Made by a program: the position numbers and the translations under genes
Notes under the pieces: model-generated
What the model was told of the DNA's origin: nothing
Database searches by the model: none
The model's input: only the letters and a program-made list of their open reading frames with translations
In this document: piece by piece, positions 1 through 8,549 of the stretch
How positions within the stretch are numbered: position 1 is the first letter of the stretch
Layout: each line of letters begins with the position of its first letter
DNA from: Nocardia flavorosea NBRC 108225
GTDB taxonomy: Bacteria; Actinomycetota; Actinomycetes; Mycobacteriales; Mycobacteriaceae
NCBI RefSeq assembly: GCF_001613385.1
Contig: NZ_BDCG01000023.1
Coordinates: 124,001-188,000 of the forward strand
Reading direction: 5' to 3'
DNA length: 64,000 nt

Positions 1-60
1 GAGCAGGCTGGTCCCCACGATTTCCGCGACGATCGCCAGCCCGAGCATTACCAGTGCCAT
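1..60 (-). CDS. SMR-family small multidrug efflux protein, N-terminal part only
   Basis: Only the first 20 codons lie in the window; the gene continues beyond position 1. They read as a hydrophobic first helix with an A-I-V-A-E-I-V-G-T signature. This matches transmembrane helix 1 of small multidrug resistance proteins (EmrE/QacE type), in which the single membrane glutamate (here residue 13) binds protons and cationic drugs. A weak ribosome-binding site (AAGGGG) precedes the ATG. A long palindrome lies 13 bp upstream and suggests tight repression. The family call rests on 20 residues, so it is likely but not proven. Confidence 0.6.
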   Translation of the reverse strand, partial: MALVMLGLAIVAEIVGTSLL

Positions 61-72
61 GACCGGCCCCTT

Positions 73-110
73 CGATGTGTACGTTTGTCCATGGATAAAC
101 GTACACATCG
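73..110. promoter_or_regulatory. 38-bp palindromic operator upstream of the SMR gene
   Basis: Arms CGATGTGTACGTTT (73-86) and AAACGTACACATCG (97-110) are perfect inverted repeats. The 10-base centre itself holds the palindrome TCCATGGA, so 36 of 38 positions are symmetric. It lies 13 bp before the start of the efflux gene. Long palindromes of this kind next to efflux genes are usual for TetR/QacR-type repressors; the repressor itself is not adjacent in this window. The symmetry is seen directly; the function is inferred. Confidence 0.65.
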
Positions 111-366
111 ACGACCGGCCTGTGCGGTTCCTGGTCGCGGCGAAGTGATACGTGACTCCACTTCCGGGAGAACGGCCGGGCGGGGTTCGGGGAGGCCGAT
201 GAGGAGTTCGCCGAAGGTATGCAGCAGGGGCAGGCGTGCGCTGGTGGAGGGCGCCGTGCCGGCTCTTGGCCGAGTCGACGGTCGACGGGAGCCCGTACCG
301 CCCGACCGGTGTGGCCCCGGTGACGGTGCCGGGTGTGGACGGTGCGGAGAGTAGCGCGAAACGCGT

Positions 367-1146
367 CTACCCGCGGCACTCCCGGCGATTCCGGGACAGC
401 AGGAACAGGATCACCAATGTTGCCGCACCCAGTGCGAGCAGGAGTTGGCGGTTGGCGGATAAGCCGGCGGCCGCCATCAAATCGATGGGTTCGGCGCCGG
501 GTCGCGCGGCGACAGGGGTGGGCCCGGCCGGCCGGGGCGAGGAGGCCGACCCGGCATCAGCGGGCCCGGTGCGAGGGGCTCGCGTGGGTCCGGTGGCCTC
601 GGCGCCGACGATCTGAGTGGGCGCAGCGCCGACCTGCCCGGTGGCGTCGGCGGGGGTGGAGTTGCTTGCCACCTCGACTCCCTCGTCGGCGGCCCCGCCC
701 GCCGACGAGGTGATCTCCGCGGCGAGGTTGTCGGCGAAGGTGCCGATCAGTGTGCCCGCCACATCGGCCAGGGCGCCCCGGCCGAACTGGGCGGGTTTAC
801 CGGTGATCGCCAGGTCGGTGTCGACGAAAACATCGGTGACGCCGCCCGATTCGACCAGACGGCAGGTGATCACCGCTTTCGCGGTGCCGTTGCCGCGGGT
901 TTCGCGGCCGCCGCCCTCGAGGACCGCGATTCCGGCGTCCGCGTCCTGGGACAAAATTTTGATGACACCGTTGTAGGTGAGTCCCACCGGCCCGAGTTTC
1001 ACCTTGATCTTTCCGTGGAAATCGTCACCGTCCCGGGATGTGAGGGTGGCACCCGGAACGCAGGGCGCGAGCCGCTCGAGGTCGAGCAGAACGGGCCAGG
1101 CCTCGTCGGCGGGAACGGGGATCCGGAAAGTGTTCTCGAGTTTCAT
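367..1146 (-). CDS. coxG: CoxG-like SRPBCC protein with C-terminal membrane anchor
   Basis: A 259-residue protein. Residues 1-150 form the SRPBCC fold of the carbon monoxide dehydrogenase subunit G family (start MKLENTFRIPVPADEAW, then LERLAPCVPGATL). A linker rich in Ala, Pro and Thr follows, and one hydrophobic helix near the C-terminus (LLLALGAATLVILFLLSR) suggests membrane anchoring. CoxG proteins help recruit the hydroxylase to the membrane. It is the last gene of the coxL-coxM-coxS-coxG operon and starts 28 bp after coxS. The reading frame is open further upstream, but the ATG at 1146 matches the family start. Confidence 0.85.
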   Translation of the reverse strand: MKLENTFRIPVPADEAWPVLLDLERLAPCVPGATLTSRDGDDFHGKIKVKLGPVGLTYNGVIKILSQDADAGIAVLEGGGRETRGNGTAKAVITCRLVESGGVTDVFVDTDLAITGKPAQFGRGALADVAGTLIGTFADNLAAEITSSAGGAADEGVEVASNSTPADATGQVGAAPTQIVGAEATGPTRAPRTGPADAGSASSPRPAGPTPVAARPGAEPIDLMAAAGLSANRQLLLALGAATLVILFLLSRNRRECRG

Positions 1147-1174
1147 ACGCGGTCCTTGGCTTCGGTGGGCCGGT

Positions 1175-1675
1175 TCAGGCCTGCGGTGACGCGGGGGTTT
1201 CGGCGTCGATCGTGGTGGCGGCGTCCCGGACGGCCCGGATGATGCCCTGATAGCCGGTGCATCGGCAGATGTTCCCGGACAGTGCCTCGCGGATCTCGTC
1301 GTCGCCGGGGTCGGGGTTCTCCGCAAGGAAGGCGGTGGTGGAGACCACGAATCCCGGTGTGCAGAACCCGCATTGCAGGCCGTGGTGATCGCGGAAGGCC
1401 TGCTGTACCGGCGAGAGCCGGCCGTCCGGTTCGGCCAGGCCTTCGATCGTGGTCACCTCGGCACCGTCGGCCTGTACCGCGAAAACCAGGCAGGCGCGCA
1501 CCGCCGCCCCGTCGAGCAGGACCGAACAAGCACCGCAGACACCGTGCTCGCAGCCGAGGTGGGTGCCGGTGAGTCCGCAGGTTTCGCGCAGGTAGTCGGC
1601 CAGCGTGCGCCGGGGCGGGATCCGGTCCCGGCGCCGGACTCCATTGACCACCACCGCGATCTCGGTATCAGTCAT
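1175..1675 (-). CDS. coxS: Molybdenum hydroxylase small subunit, two [2Fe-2S] clusters
   Basis: This 166-residue electron-transfer subunit has the usual length for the CoxS/XdhA-small family. A plant-type ferredoxin domain carries Cys42, Cys47, Cys50 and Cys62. The C-terminal helical domain carries CGFC (102-105) and CRC (137-139) ligands for the second cluster. It passes electrons from the molybdenum site of the large subunit to FAD in the medium subunit. It overlaps coxM by 8 bp, as expected for a translationally coupled operon. Confidence 0.93.
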   Translation of the reverse strand: MTDTEIAVVVNGVRRRDRIPPRRTLADYLRETCGLTGTHLGCEHGVCGACSVLLDGAAVRACLVFAVQADGAEVTTIEGLAEPDGRLSPVQQAFRDHHGLQCGFCTPGFVVSTTAFLAENPDPGDDEIREALSGNICRCTGYQGIIRAVRDAATTIDAETPASPQA

Positions 1676-2543
1676 TGCTCGCCTCCTCTACCGCGCGGGC
1701 CCAGGCCCGCGCGACCATGACCGCCCCGATCCGGCGCCGGAATTCGGCGGATCCGTGGATATCGGCGGGGACAGCGTTCAGTGCCGCGGTGGCCGACCGC
1801 CCGACCTCCGCCGGATCGATATCGGCCGCGGGGCGTCCGAGCACCTCGGATTCGGTGGTGGTGGCCCGCAGCGGGGTCGGTGCCAGGCCGAACAGCCCCA
1901 GCGCGACCTGTTCGATTCGGGAGTCCGCATCCAGCCGGACCGCGACCGTCGCGCCGGCCATGGCGAAATCACCGGCCCGGCGGGCGAATTCCTCGATCGC
2001 GAAACCGGTGCGCCCCCGCCACACCGGGAAGGTGACCCCGGTGAGCAGTTCGTCGGGTTCCATGGCGGTGCTCCACATTCCGGTGAAGTAGTCCGCGGCC
2101 GCGATATCGCGGGTGCCGCGCGGCGACAGGGTGTGCATCCGCGCGTCGAGTGTCAGCGCCGCCACCGGATACTCGCCGGCGGCGTCGGCGTGGGCGATCG
2201 CACCACCGAGGGTGCCGCGATTGCGGATCTGGAAGTGACCGATCAGCGGGGTCGCCCGGTGCAGCAGCGGTATATCGCGGCGGATCTCCGCGGACCGGCC
2301 CACCGCCGCGTGTGTGGTTCCGGCACCTATCCATACCGAATCACCGCGGGCTTCGATACCGCCGAGTTCGTCCAGGCGGCGCAGGTCGACGAGATGGTCG
2401 AAAACGGCGAGCCGCAATGCCAGCATCGGTACGAGGCTCTGCCCGCCGGCAATGATCTTGGCTTCGTCGCCGAGATCCGCCAGCAGGGCCACTGCCTCGT
2501 TCGCGGTGGCGGGGGCGTGGTAGTCGAAGGCCGCGGGTTTCAT
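1668..2543 (-). CDS. coxM: Molybdenum hydroxylase FAD-binding medium subunit
   Basis: A 291-residue flavoprotein subunit of the xanthine dehydrogenase/CO dehydrogenase superfamily. The two FAD-pyrophosphate motifs typical of CoxM are visible: AGGQSLVPM (32-40) and TLGGAIAHAD (111-120). The remaining part is the CO-dehydrogenase flavoprotein C-terminal domain. It receives electrons from CoxS and passes them to an acceptor. It overlaps coxL by 4 bp (ATGA) and coxS by 8 bp. Confidence 0.93.
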   Translation of the reverse strand: MKPAAFDYHAPATANEAVALLADLGDEAKIIAGGQSLVPMLALRLAVFDHLVDLRRLDELGGIEARGDSVWIGAGTTHAAVGRSAEIRRDIPLLHRATPLIGHFQIRNRGTLGGAIAHADAAGEYPVAALTLDARMHTLSPRGTRDIAAADYFTGMWSTAMEPDELLTGVTFPVWRGRTGFAIEEFARRAGDFAMAGATVAVRLDADSRIEQVALGLFGLAPTPLRATTTESEVLGRPAADIDPAEVGRSATAALNAVPADIHGSAEFRRRIGAVMVARAWARAVEEASND

Positions 2544-4885
2544 GCTGTCACCTCCGTGTTCCCGTTCGCGCGGGCTTCGTCGATCATGGCCACGATCCGG
2601 GCCGGGGAGAGGGGGAGCCGGTCGATCTGCACGCCGAACGGTGCCAGTGCGTCGGCGACGGCATTGAGTACCGCGGGGGTCGAACCGATCGCACCGCCCT
2701 CGCCGACACCTTTGAACCCGCCCGGACCGGAACTCGGGGTCTCGACATGGCCGAGTTCGATCACCGGGACCTCGGCCGCGGTGGGCAGCAGATAGTCCAG
2801 GAAGGTGGTGGCGACCGGGTTTCCGTCGTCGTCGTAGGCCAGATGCTCGTAGAGCGCGCCGCCGATACCCTGCACGGCGCCGCCGTAGATCTGGCCTTCC
2901 ACCACATTCGGGTTGATCATCGGGCCGACATCCTCGCTGACGACGAAACGCAGCAGTTTCACTGCGCCGGTGTCGATATCGACCTCACAGGTGCAGATGT
3001 GGGTGGCATTGGCCCAGATCATCATCTGATCGGCGCGGTGGCGGCCGGTGGCCTCGAGCCCGGGGACGACTCCCTCCGGGAGGAGTTCGGTCTGGAAGTA
3101 GGCGATCTGCGCGATCTCGGCCAGCGACAACGATTTCTCGGTCCCCGCGACGCCCGCCCGGCCGTGCGCGAACTCGACATCCGCGACCGCGGCGCCGAGC
3201 TGATGTGCCGCGATGGCGATGATTCGTTCGCGTAGTACCGCCGCCGTCTGCGCGATGGCGCCGGCGGCCATGGAAGCGGACCGGCTGCCGTTGGTACCGC
3301 CGCCCTGCGGAGCCACCGCGGTATCGCCTTGTACGGTCTGCACATCGGCGATGTCCACGCCGAGCGCGTCGGCGGTGAGCTGGATCGCGGTGGTCTCCAG
3401 GCTGTTACCCGCCGATCCGCCCGAGAGATAGACGTTCACCTTGCCGGTGGCCGAGATCCGGATGGTCGCGCCCTCGGTGCTCAGGAACGGCGTACTGCCG
3501 GTGGTGGGTTCCACATAGGTGCAGGTGCCGACGCCGAGATAGCGTCCTTCGGTCCGGGCCCGGGCCTGTTCGGCGCGGAAGGCGTCGTAATCGAGGATCT
3601 GCAGCGCCTGTTCGAAGGTTTCCAGCGGTGAGGCGTCGGAGTAGGGCATACCGTTCGGGTTGGCGACCGGCATCTCCTTGTGGCTGAGCATATTCCGTCG
3701 CCGCAGTTCCACGGGGTCCAGGCCGAGACGGCGGGCGGCGGTATCCAGCAGCAGCTCGCGGGATACCGATTCGAACTGCCAGGGGCCACGGTAGGCGACC
3801 CGGCCCACGGTGTTCGAATAGTAGGAGGCGGTGCTGAATCCGGCTTCCGGTATCCGGTACGGGCCCGGGAACAGCATGCCGACCGCGATCGAGGAGGTGA
3901 GCGGGGAGGGGATCGGATAGGCCCCCACGTTCTGCACGTGCTCGATGGTGGCGGCCAGGATGCGGCCGTCGTCGTCGAAGGCCATGGCGACCTCGCCGTG
4001 TTCGTGGCGGGCAGCCCCGGCGGCCATCAGGTTCTCCTGCCGGTCCTCGATCCATTTCACGGCGTACCGCAGGGTACGGGCGGCCAGCATGACGCAGGTG
4101 TCTTCCCGCTGTGGGGCCACTTTCTGGCCGAATCCGCCACCGGTGTCGCGCACGATCACCCGGACCCGGTGCTCGTCGACACCGAGCAGCCGGGAACAGA
4201 AGCCGCGTACTTCGTGTGGCGACTGGGTGGAGGTCCAGATGGTCATCTCACCGGTGGGCGCGGTCCATTCCGCGACGATGCCGCGCGTTTCCAGCGGGAC
4301 GGGAGCGTAGGCCTGCTGGTGCACCGTCTGGCGCACCACATGCGGGGCCGCGTCGAAGACCGGGGCGAGGTCGGCGGGGGCCCTCCCGGCCAGACCGCCC
4401 GCGGAGTTGCCCGGGTGTTCGGCGTGCACGAGTTCGGTGGCGGTACCGGCGGTTTCGTAGTCGACCACGGGTTCGAGTGAGTCGTAGTCGACGACGACGA
4501 GTTCGGCGGCGTCCTCGGCGATATAGCGGTCTTCGGCAATCACCATGACCACCGGGTCGCCGACGAATCGCACCTCGCCCTCGGCCAGTGGTGGCCGGGG
4601 CACCTCGGGGAAGCCCGGAGTGTCCAGAGCGTAGGAGATCTCGGTGACCAGCGGGTTCAGTTCGGTGGCCGTGTAGACGGCTACGACGCCGTCGAGGGCG
4701 GCGGCCTCGGTGGTGTCGATCGCCGTGATCCGGGCCCTGGGCAGCGGGCTGCGCACGAAATTGGCGTGGACCATTCCCGGGCGAGTGATGTCGTCGACGA
4801 AGGTGCCGGCGCCGGTGAGCAGGCGTAGATCCTCGATCCGGGGGACGCGCGCCCCTACGGCTGTCGTTTTCTCGGTTGTGCTCAT
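2540..4885 (-). CDS. coxL: Molybdopterin-binding large subunit, form II (xanthine dehydrogenase/aldehyde oxidase type)
   Basis: A 781-residue catalytic subunit with the usual two-part layout: a small a/b-hammerhead domain (about 15-125) and the molybdopterin-binding domain. GGGFGQK (249-255) and the C-terminal GVGEGG motif with the conserved catalytic glutamate are present. The active-site loop reads VAYRGPWQ (363-370). True form I CO dehydrogenases have AYRCSFR here, with the Cys that binds copper. This enzyme lacks it, so it is a form II hydroxylase of unknown substrate (aldehyde, purine or heterocycle). The ATG at 4885 was chosen because the family homology begins at once (VPRIEDLRLLTGAGTF); the open frame extends further upstream without homology. 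Confidence 0.9.
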   Translation of the reverse strand: MSTTEKTTAVGARVPRIEDLRLLTGAGTFVDDITRPGMVHANFVRSPLPRARITAIDTTEAAALDGVVAVYTATELNPLVTEISYALDTPGFPEVPRPPLAEGEVRFVGDPVVMVIAEDRYIAEDAAELVVVDYDSLEPVVDYETAGTATELVHAEHPGNSAGGLAGRAPADLAPVFDAAPHVVRQTVHQQAYAPVPLETRGIVAEWTAPTGEMTIWTSTQSPHEVRGFCSRLLGVDEHRVRVIVRDTGGGFGQKVAPQREDTCVMLAARTLRYAVKWIEDRQENLMAAGAARHEHGEVAMAFDDDGRILAATIEHVQNVGAYPIPSPLTSSIAVGMLFPGPYRIPEAGFSTASYYSNTVGRVAYRGPWQFESVSRELLLDTAARRLGLDPVELRRRNMLSHKEMPVANPNGMPYSDASPLETFEQALQILDYDAFRAEQARARTEGRYLGVGTCTYVEPTTGSTPFLSTEGATIRISATGKVNVYLSGGSAGNSLETTAIQLTADALGVDIADVQTVQGDTAVAPQGGGTNGSRSASMAAGAIAQTAAVLRERIIAIAAHQLGAAVADVEFAHGRAGVAGTEKSLSLAEIAQIAYFQTELLPEGVVPGLEATGRHRADQMMIWANATHICTCEVDIDTGAVKLLRFVVSEDVGPMINPNVVEGQIYGGAVQGIGGALYEHLAYDDDGNPVATTFLDYLLPTAAEVPVIELGHVETPSSGPGGFKGVGEGGAIGSTPAVLNAVADALAPFGVQIDRLPLSPARIVAMIDEARANGNTEVTA

Positions 4886-5221
4886 GCTCGGCTCCGTCGC
4901 GTCGGGGTAGGGGGTGTGGCGCTGCGGAACAGTCTTTTCGGACCCATCCGGTGCGTTCCTCCGTTCGCGGGATCTTCCGGGTACCGGCGTGTGGGTGCCC
5001 GGAACCGCTGTGCGGTACCCGATTCGTGCGTCCCGGCCCGGTCGGGGGCCGGCGTTGCGGGGGTTCGGCACACCGGTGCTGAGCACTTGTTTAGCATCGG
5101 CCTCTGCGCAGTGTCAATACAGGGTATGCCGGTGGCAAGAATTGCAATGTCGATTTAAGAAAGTGATATTCTCGCATGTGGTCCGCGGTTTCCGGCTACC
5201 GCTGCGGTGAGGAGGTGGCGT
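4886..5221. promoter_or_regulatory. Divergent promoter region between coxL and xdhC
   Basis: 336 bp between two divergent starts. The part near xdhC (about 5085-5185) is clearly richer in A and T than the surrounding DNA, so promoters probably lie there. An imperfect palindrome of the form TnAnCAnnTGnTnA (TGAGCACTTGTTTA) occurs at about 5081-5095 and may be a regulator site. No gene is recognised. Confidence 0.4.
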
Positions 5222-6370
5222 ATGCGCGAATTGGCCGCGCAGCTTGCCGGGTGGCATACCGAGGGAGTCGAGTACGCCCTGGCGACGGTGGTGGATATCC
5301 GTGGCAGCGCACCGCTGCCGCTCGGGGCGAGTATGGCGGTGGATGCCGCCGGAGTCGTCCGGGGAAGCCTGTCCGGCGGATGCGTAGAGGGCGCCGTCTA
5401 CGACCTGTGCCTCGCGGTGCTGGCCTCGGGAGTGCCTGCCCGGCAGACTTTCGGCTACAGCGATTCCGACGCGTTCGCCGTGGGCCTCACCTGCGGCGGT
5501 GAACTCGAGGTTTTCGTCCAGCGCGTCACCGCCGCCGAGCGGGCGGTGCTGGACGCGGCGTGGCACGCGCCCGGGTCCGCGGCGCTGGCCCGCGACCTCG
5601 CCACCGGTGAGACAGTAGCCGTCACAGCGGATTCGGCACTCGGATCAGCGGGCGACCCGCCGGATACGACAGTGGCCCTCGCCCGCGCCATGATGCCCCA
5701 GGGCGCCGGCGGAATACGGACGGTCGGATGTGCGACCTCGGCCCGGGAGCTGTTCGTCGAATCTTTCGCCGCACCGCCGCGGATGATCGTTTTCGGCGCA
5801 AATGTGTTCGCCGGCGCGCTCGCCCGGGTGGGGCGGCTGCTGGGGTACCACGTCACCCTCTGCGAGGCCCGGCCGGTTTTCGCCGACCGTGCCGGCTATC
5901 CGGAGGCCGACGACGTGGTCACCGAATGGCCGGACCGCTATCTGCGCACCACCGAGGTGGATGCCCGGACCGTGCTGTGCGTGCTCACCCACGACCCGAA
6001 GTTCGATATCCCGGTTCTGGTCGAAGCACTCCGGCTGCCGGTCGCATACGTGGGCGCGATGGGATCGCGCCGGGCCGATGCCGAGCGCCGGGTCCGGCTG
6101 CGCGAGGCCGGTGTCACCGCGGCCGGACTCGCCCGGCTGCATTCCCCGATCGGACTCGAACTGGGCGGCCGCACCCCCGAGGAGACGGCGGTCGCCATCG
6201 GCGCGGAGATCGTCGCGCACCGGCACGGTGGTTCGGCGCGGTCGCTGTCGGCCACCGCGCGGCCGATCCACGCTTCGGTCGCGGTGGCACGGGCGGGGGA
6301 TCAGCGGATCAGGTCCCGTGGGGTGTCGACGTCGTCGGGTGAGCCGGTGTCGTCGCACGGAACATACTGA
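5222..6370 (+). CDS. xdhC: XdhC/CoxI-family molybdenum cofactor maturation protein
   Basis: A 382-residue protein. XdhC proteins bind molybdenum cofactor, help add its sulfido ligand and insert it into hydroxylases. The N-terminal half shows the family motifs SGGCVEG (51-57) and GLTCGGELEVFV (88-99). The C-terminal half is a Rossmann domain (MIVFGANVFAGALARVGRLLGYHV, then GAMGSRR). It is divergent from the coxLMSG operon that it presumably serves. The ATG at 5222 is preceded by GAGGAGG (5209-5215); an in-frame GTG at 5207 lacks such a site. The last 70 bp overlap the convergent mocA gene. Confidence 0.88.
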   Translation: MRELAAQLAGWHTEGVEYALATVVDIRGSAPLPLGASMAVDAAGVVRGSLSGGCVEGAVYDLCLAVLASGVPARQTFGYSDSDAFAVGLTCGGELEVFVQRVTAAERAVLDAAWHAPGSAALARDLATGETVAVTADSALGSAGDPPDTTVALARAMMPQGAGGIRTVGCATSARELFVESFAAPPRMIVFGANVFAGALARVGRLLGYHVTLCEARPVFADRAGYPEADDVVTEWPDRYLRTTEVDARTVLCVLTHDPKFDIPVLVEALRLPVAYVGAMGSRRADAERRVRLREAGVTAAGLARLHSPIGLELGGRTPEETAVAIGAEIVAHRHGGSARSLSATARPIHASVAVARAGDQRIRSRGVSTSSGEPVSSHGTY

Positions 6371-6861
6371 ACCAGTTCGCGATTGGCGGCCAGGAAGGTA
6401 CGAGCGCCGATCTCGCCGACCGCGGTGGCCGCGATCGCCGGGAAGTATTCGGCCCCGAGGAGCACCGGATGTCCGGTGTGGTCGCCGTAGGTCGCCACGG
6501 CGAGGCGTGCCCCGCTGGCGAGAAGCCTGCGCACGGCACCGGACCCCAGCCAGGGCATATCGACCGGCACCACCACCGCCGCGCCTTCGTGGACCGCGCG
6601 CAACCCTGCCACCAGCGACGAACCCATACCGGTGTGCCAGTCGTGGTTGTGCACCACCGTGGCGCCCTCGACCCGCAACGGCACCGCACCCGATACCACG
6701 ACCACCCGCGCACAACCGCCGTCGCGCAGCAGTCCGACTGCGCGGTCCACCAGCCGTTCCCCGTCCCACCGCACCTCGGCCTTCGGTCCGCCGAACCGGC
6801 GTCCGGCGCCGGCGGCGAGCACAACCCCCGCGGCGTCCGTGCGGACGTTGCCGGTGTCCAT
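6301..6861 (-). CDS. mocA: MobA/MocA-like molybdenum cofactor nucleotidyltransferase
   Basis: A 186-residue NTP transferase. The nucleotide-binding signature LAAGAGRRFGGPK lies at 15-27. Proteins of this family attach CMP (MocA) or GMP (MobA) to molybdopterin; the setting next to a CoxL-type hydroxylase and XdhC points to the cytosine dinucleotide form. It follows the TetR gene on the same strand by 12 bp, so the two are probably cotranscribed. Its 3' end overlaps xdhC by 70 bp on the opposite strand. Confidence 0.85.
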   Translation of the reverse strand: MDTGNVRTDAAGVVLAAGAGRRFGGPKAEVRWDGERLVDRAVGLLRDGGCARVVVVSGAVPLRVEGATVVHNHDWHTGMGSSLVAGLRAVHEGAAVVVPVDMPWLGSGAVRRLLASGARLAVATYGDHTGHPVLLGAEYFPAIAATAVGEIGARTFLAANRELVQYVPCDDTGSPDDVDTPRDLIR

Positions 6862-6873
6862 GACCTGCGCGGC

Positions 6874-7497
6874 CTATGTCGGTGGCAGATCGATGCCCAG
6901 CAGCGCGGCCTGCACCTGGTGCAGCCGGTCGACATCGCCGCGGAGGCCGGTCACGTTGTCGTGGTACAGGAATGCCTCGCCCAGTCGCACCAGAGAGTAA
7001 GCGAGCAGGGGGCGTTCCAGCTGCGGTACGTATCCGTCCTGTTCCTCGGCGCGGGTGATGAGTTGTTCCACCGCGGTCAGGACGCGCGGCTGGACCGGGC
7101 CGTCGCTGGAGGTCAGGATGCGGAGCCCGGCCAGGGGTTCGTTCTCGAAATACCGCCGGAACGGAACGTTCCCGGCCATCCAGCGGTTGACCCGGTCGAG
7201 CACGGTCAGGATGCGCCGGGCGCCCGTATCCTTGCGGCGGGCGTCCGCGCGTTCGATGAGTGATTCGAATTCCCCGGCCAGGACCGCGCCCAGGACGCCG
7301 TCGCGGGAGCCGAACCAGCGGTAGATCGACGCGCGGCTCAATTTGAGCTGGGCGGCGATCGCCTGGACATCGACACGTTCGCCTGCCAGGAAGGCCTGCC
7401 GGGCGAGGGCGACGACTTCTTCGCGGGTGGCCGAGGCGGGCCGGCCGGGAGGCCGGGAGGTGCGGCTGGCTGTGGTCACCCCACTTACGATACACAC
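6874..7497 (-). CDS. TetR-family transcriptional regulator
   Basis: A 207-residue regulator. Its N-terminal helix-turn-helix reads VDVQAIAAQLKLSRASIYRWFGSRD, the TetR pattern. The rest is a helical ligand-binding domain that resembles the QsdR-type subgroup. The first codon is GTG with a GAGG site upstream; a second GTG at 7479 is an alternative start. An inverted repeat (7489-7512) spans the start region, which suggests self-repression. It lies directly upstream of mocA, so it may control the molybdenum hydroxylase genes. Confidence 0.85.
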   Translation of the reverse strand: MCIVSGVTTASRTSRPPGRPASATREEVVALARQAFLAGERVDVQAIAAQLKLSRASIYRWFGSRDGVLGAVLAGEFESLIERADARRKDTGARRILTVLDRVNRWMAGNVPFRRYFENEPLAGLRILTSSDGPVQPRVLTAVEQLITRAEEQDGYVPQLERPLLAYSLVRLGEAFLYHDNVTGLRGDVDRLHQVQAALLGIDLPPT

Positions 7498-7512
7498 AAT
7501 GCCTCGTGTATC
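7489..7512. promoter_or_regulatory. Inverted repeat over the tetR start, likely autoregulatory operator
   Basis: GATACAC (7489-7495) and GTGTATC (7506-7512) are perfect arms with a 10-bp spacer. The element covers the first codons and ribosome-binding site of the TetR gene, a common place for TetR self-repression. Confidence 0.5.
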
Positions 7513-7554
7513 TAAAGAGGGATTCCGGCCGGCTCCGGGCTCCGAGTGTAGGCC

Positions 7555-8355
7555 TCAGGCCACCGGCAGGGTCAGCGGGGATCGGGCGGACCAGCGACCG
7601 CCCTGGCGGTCGACGCGGACGGGGTGGTCGAATGCCGCGGAAATGTTTGCCGTGGTGATGGTTTGGTCCGCTGTGCCCGCGGCGACTGTACGACCGCCGG
7701 CGATCAGCAGTGCATGGGAGGTGCTCGTCGGAAGCTCCTCCAGATGGTGGGTCACCAGGACGGAGGCGAGGTCGGGCAATGTCCGGTCCAGGGTGTCGAC
7801 GGTGTGCAGCAACTGTTCGCGCGCCGCCACATCGAGGCCGGTCGTCGGCTCGTCGAGCAGTAACAGCCGCGGTGCGGTGATCAGTGCACGGGCGATCAGG
7901 GTGCGGCCCCGCTCGCCCTGTGAGAGTGTGGGCCAGGTCCGTTCGGCCTTGGTGGCCATACCGACCGTCTCGAGCGCGTCGGTGGCAGCACTGATTTCGG
8001 CTCGGCGCGGTGTCCAGCGCATCGGAATATCGATCGTGCCGGTGAGTCCGGTGAGTACGACCTCCCGCACCGTAAGCGGCGACCGCAGCGGGTGGCGCGG
8101 ATTCACATGTCCGATGGAGCGTCGCAGTTTCTGCAGCTCCACCCGTCCGAGTTGCTCCCCGAGGATGCGCACCGTGCCGCCGGTGGGGTGGGTGAGCGCG
8201 CCGCAGAAACCGAGCAGGGTGCTCTTACCTGCGCCGTTCGGGCCGAGTAGTGCCCAGTGTTCACCTGTGCGGACGGTCAGCGAAATACCGTCGATGATCG
8301 GATTGCCGTCGCGCCGGAAGGTGACCTCGGTCAGCTCCAGAACGGGTGTGCTCAC
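7555..8355 (-). CDS. ABC transporter ATP-binding protein without adjacent permease
   Basis: A 266-residue single ATPase domain. Walker A is GPNGAGKST (38-46), the signature is LSQGE (144-148) and Walker B is LLLLDEPT (164-171), followed by a switch histidine in VTHH. The overall pattern resembles the YlmA/ModF-like group of lone ATPases. No membrane or substrate-binding component lies nearby, so the transported substrate, or whether it transports at all, cannot be told. Confidence 0.85.
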   Translation of the reverse strand: MSTPVLELTEVTFRRDGNPIIDGISLTVRTGEHWALLGPNGAGKSTLLGFCGALTHPTGGTVRILGEQLGRVELQKLRRSIGHVNPRHPLRSPLTVREVVLTGLTGTIDIPMRWTPRRAEISAATDALETVGMATKAERTWPTLSQGERGRTLIARALITAPRLLLLDEPTTGLDVAAREQLLHTVDTLDRTLPDLASVLVTHHLEELPTSTSHALLIAGGRTVAAGTADQTITTANISAAFDHPVRVDRQGGRWSARSPLTLPVA

Positions 8356-8549
8356 TGTTCTTCCTTCGGGTTCGGGGCGGGATTCTGTGGGGAGTGTCCC
8401 CGGTCGTTCGGGGCGCCTCGCTCATGCTGTGTGGCCGGTACGGGCAAGGCGGGCCTCCGCTGCCGGGTGTGGTCGCCCGGTGCTGCTCGACGCCGGAGCC
8501 GGCGGGGTCGGTCGATCGGGTATAGCCACCATCACCGCCGAGGGCGTAC

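Noticed and set aside
5645..7495. 616-codon open frame on the minus strand
   Set aside because: It overlaps xdhC, mocA and tetR; Arg/Gly/Pro-rich composition is typical of a shadow frame.
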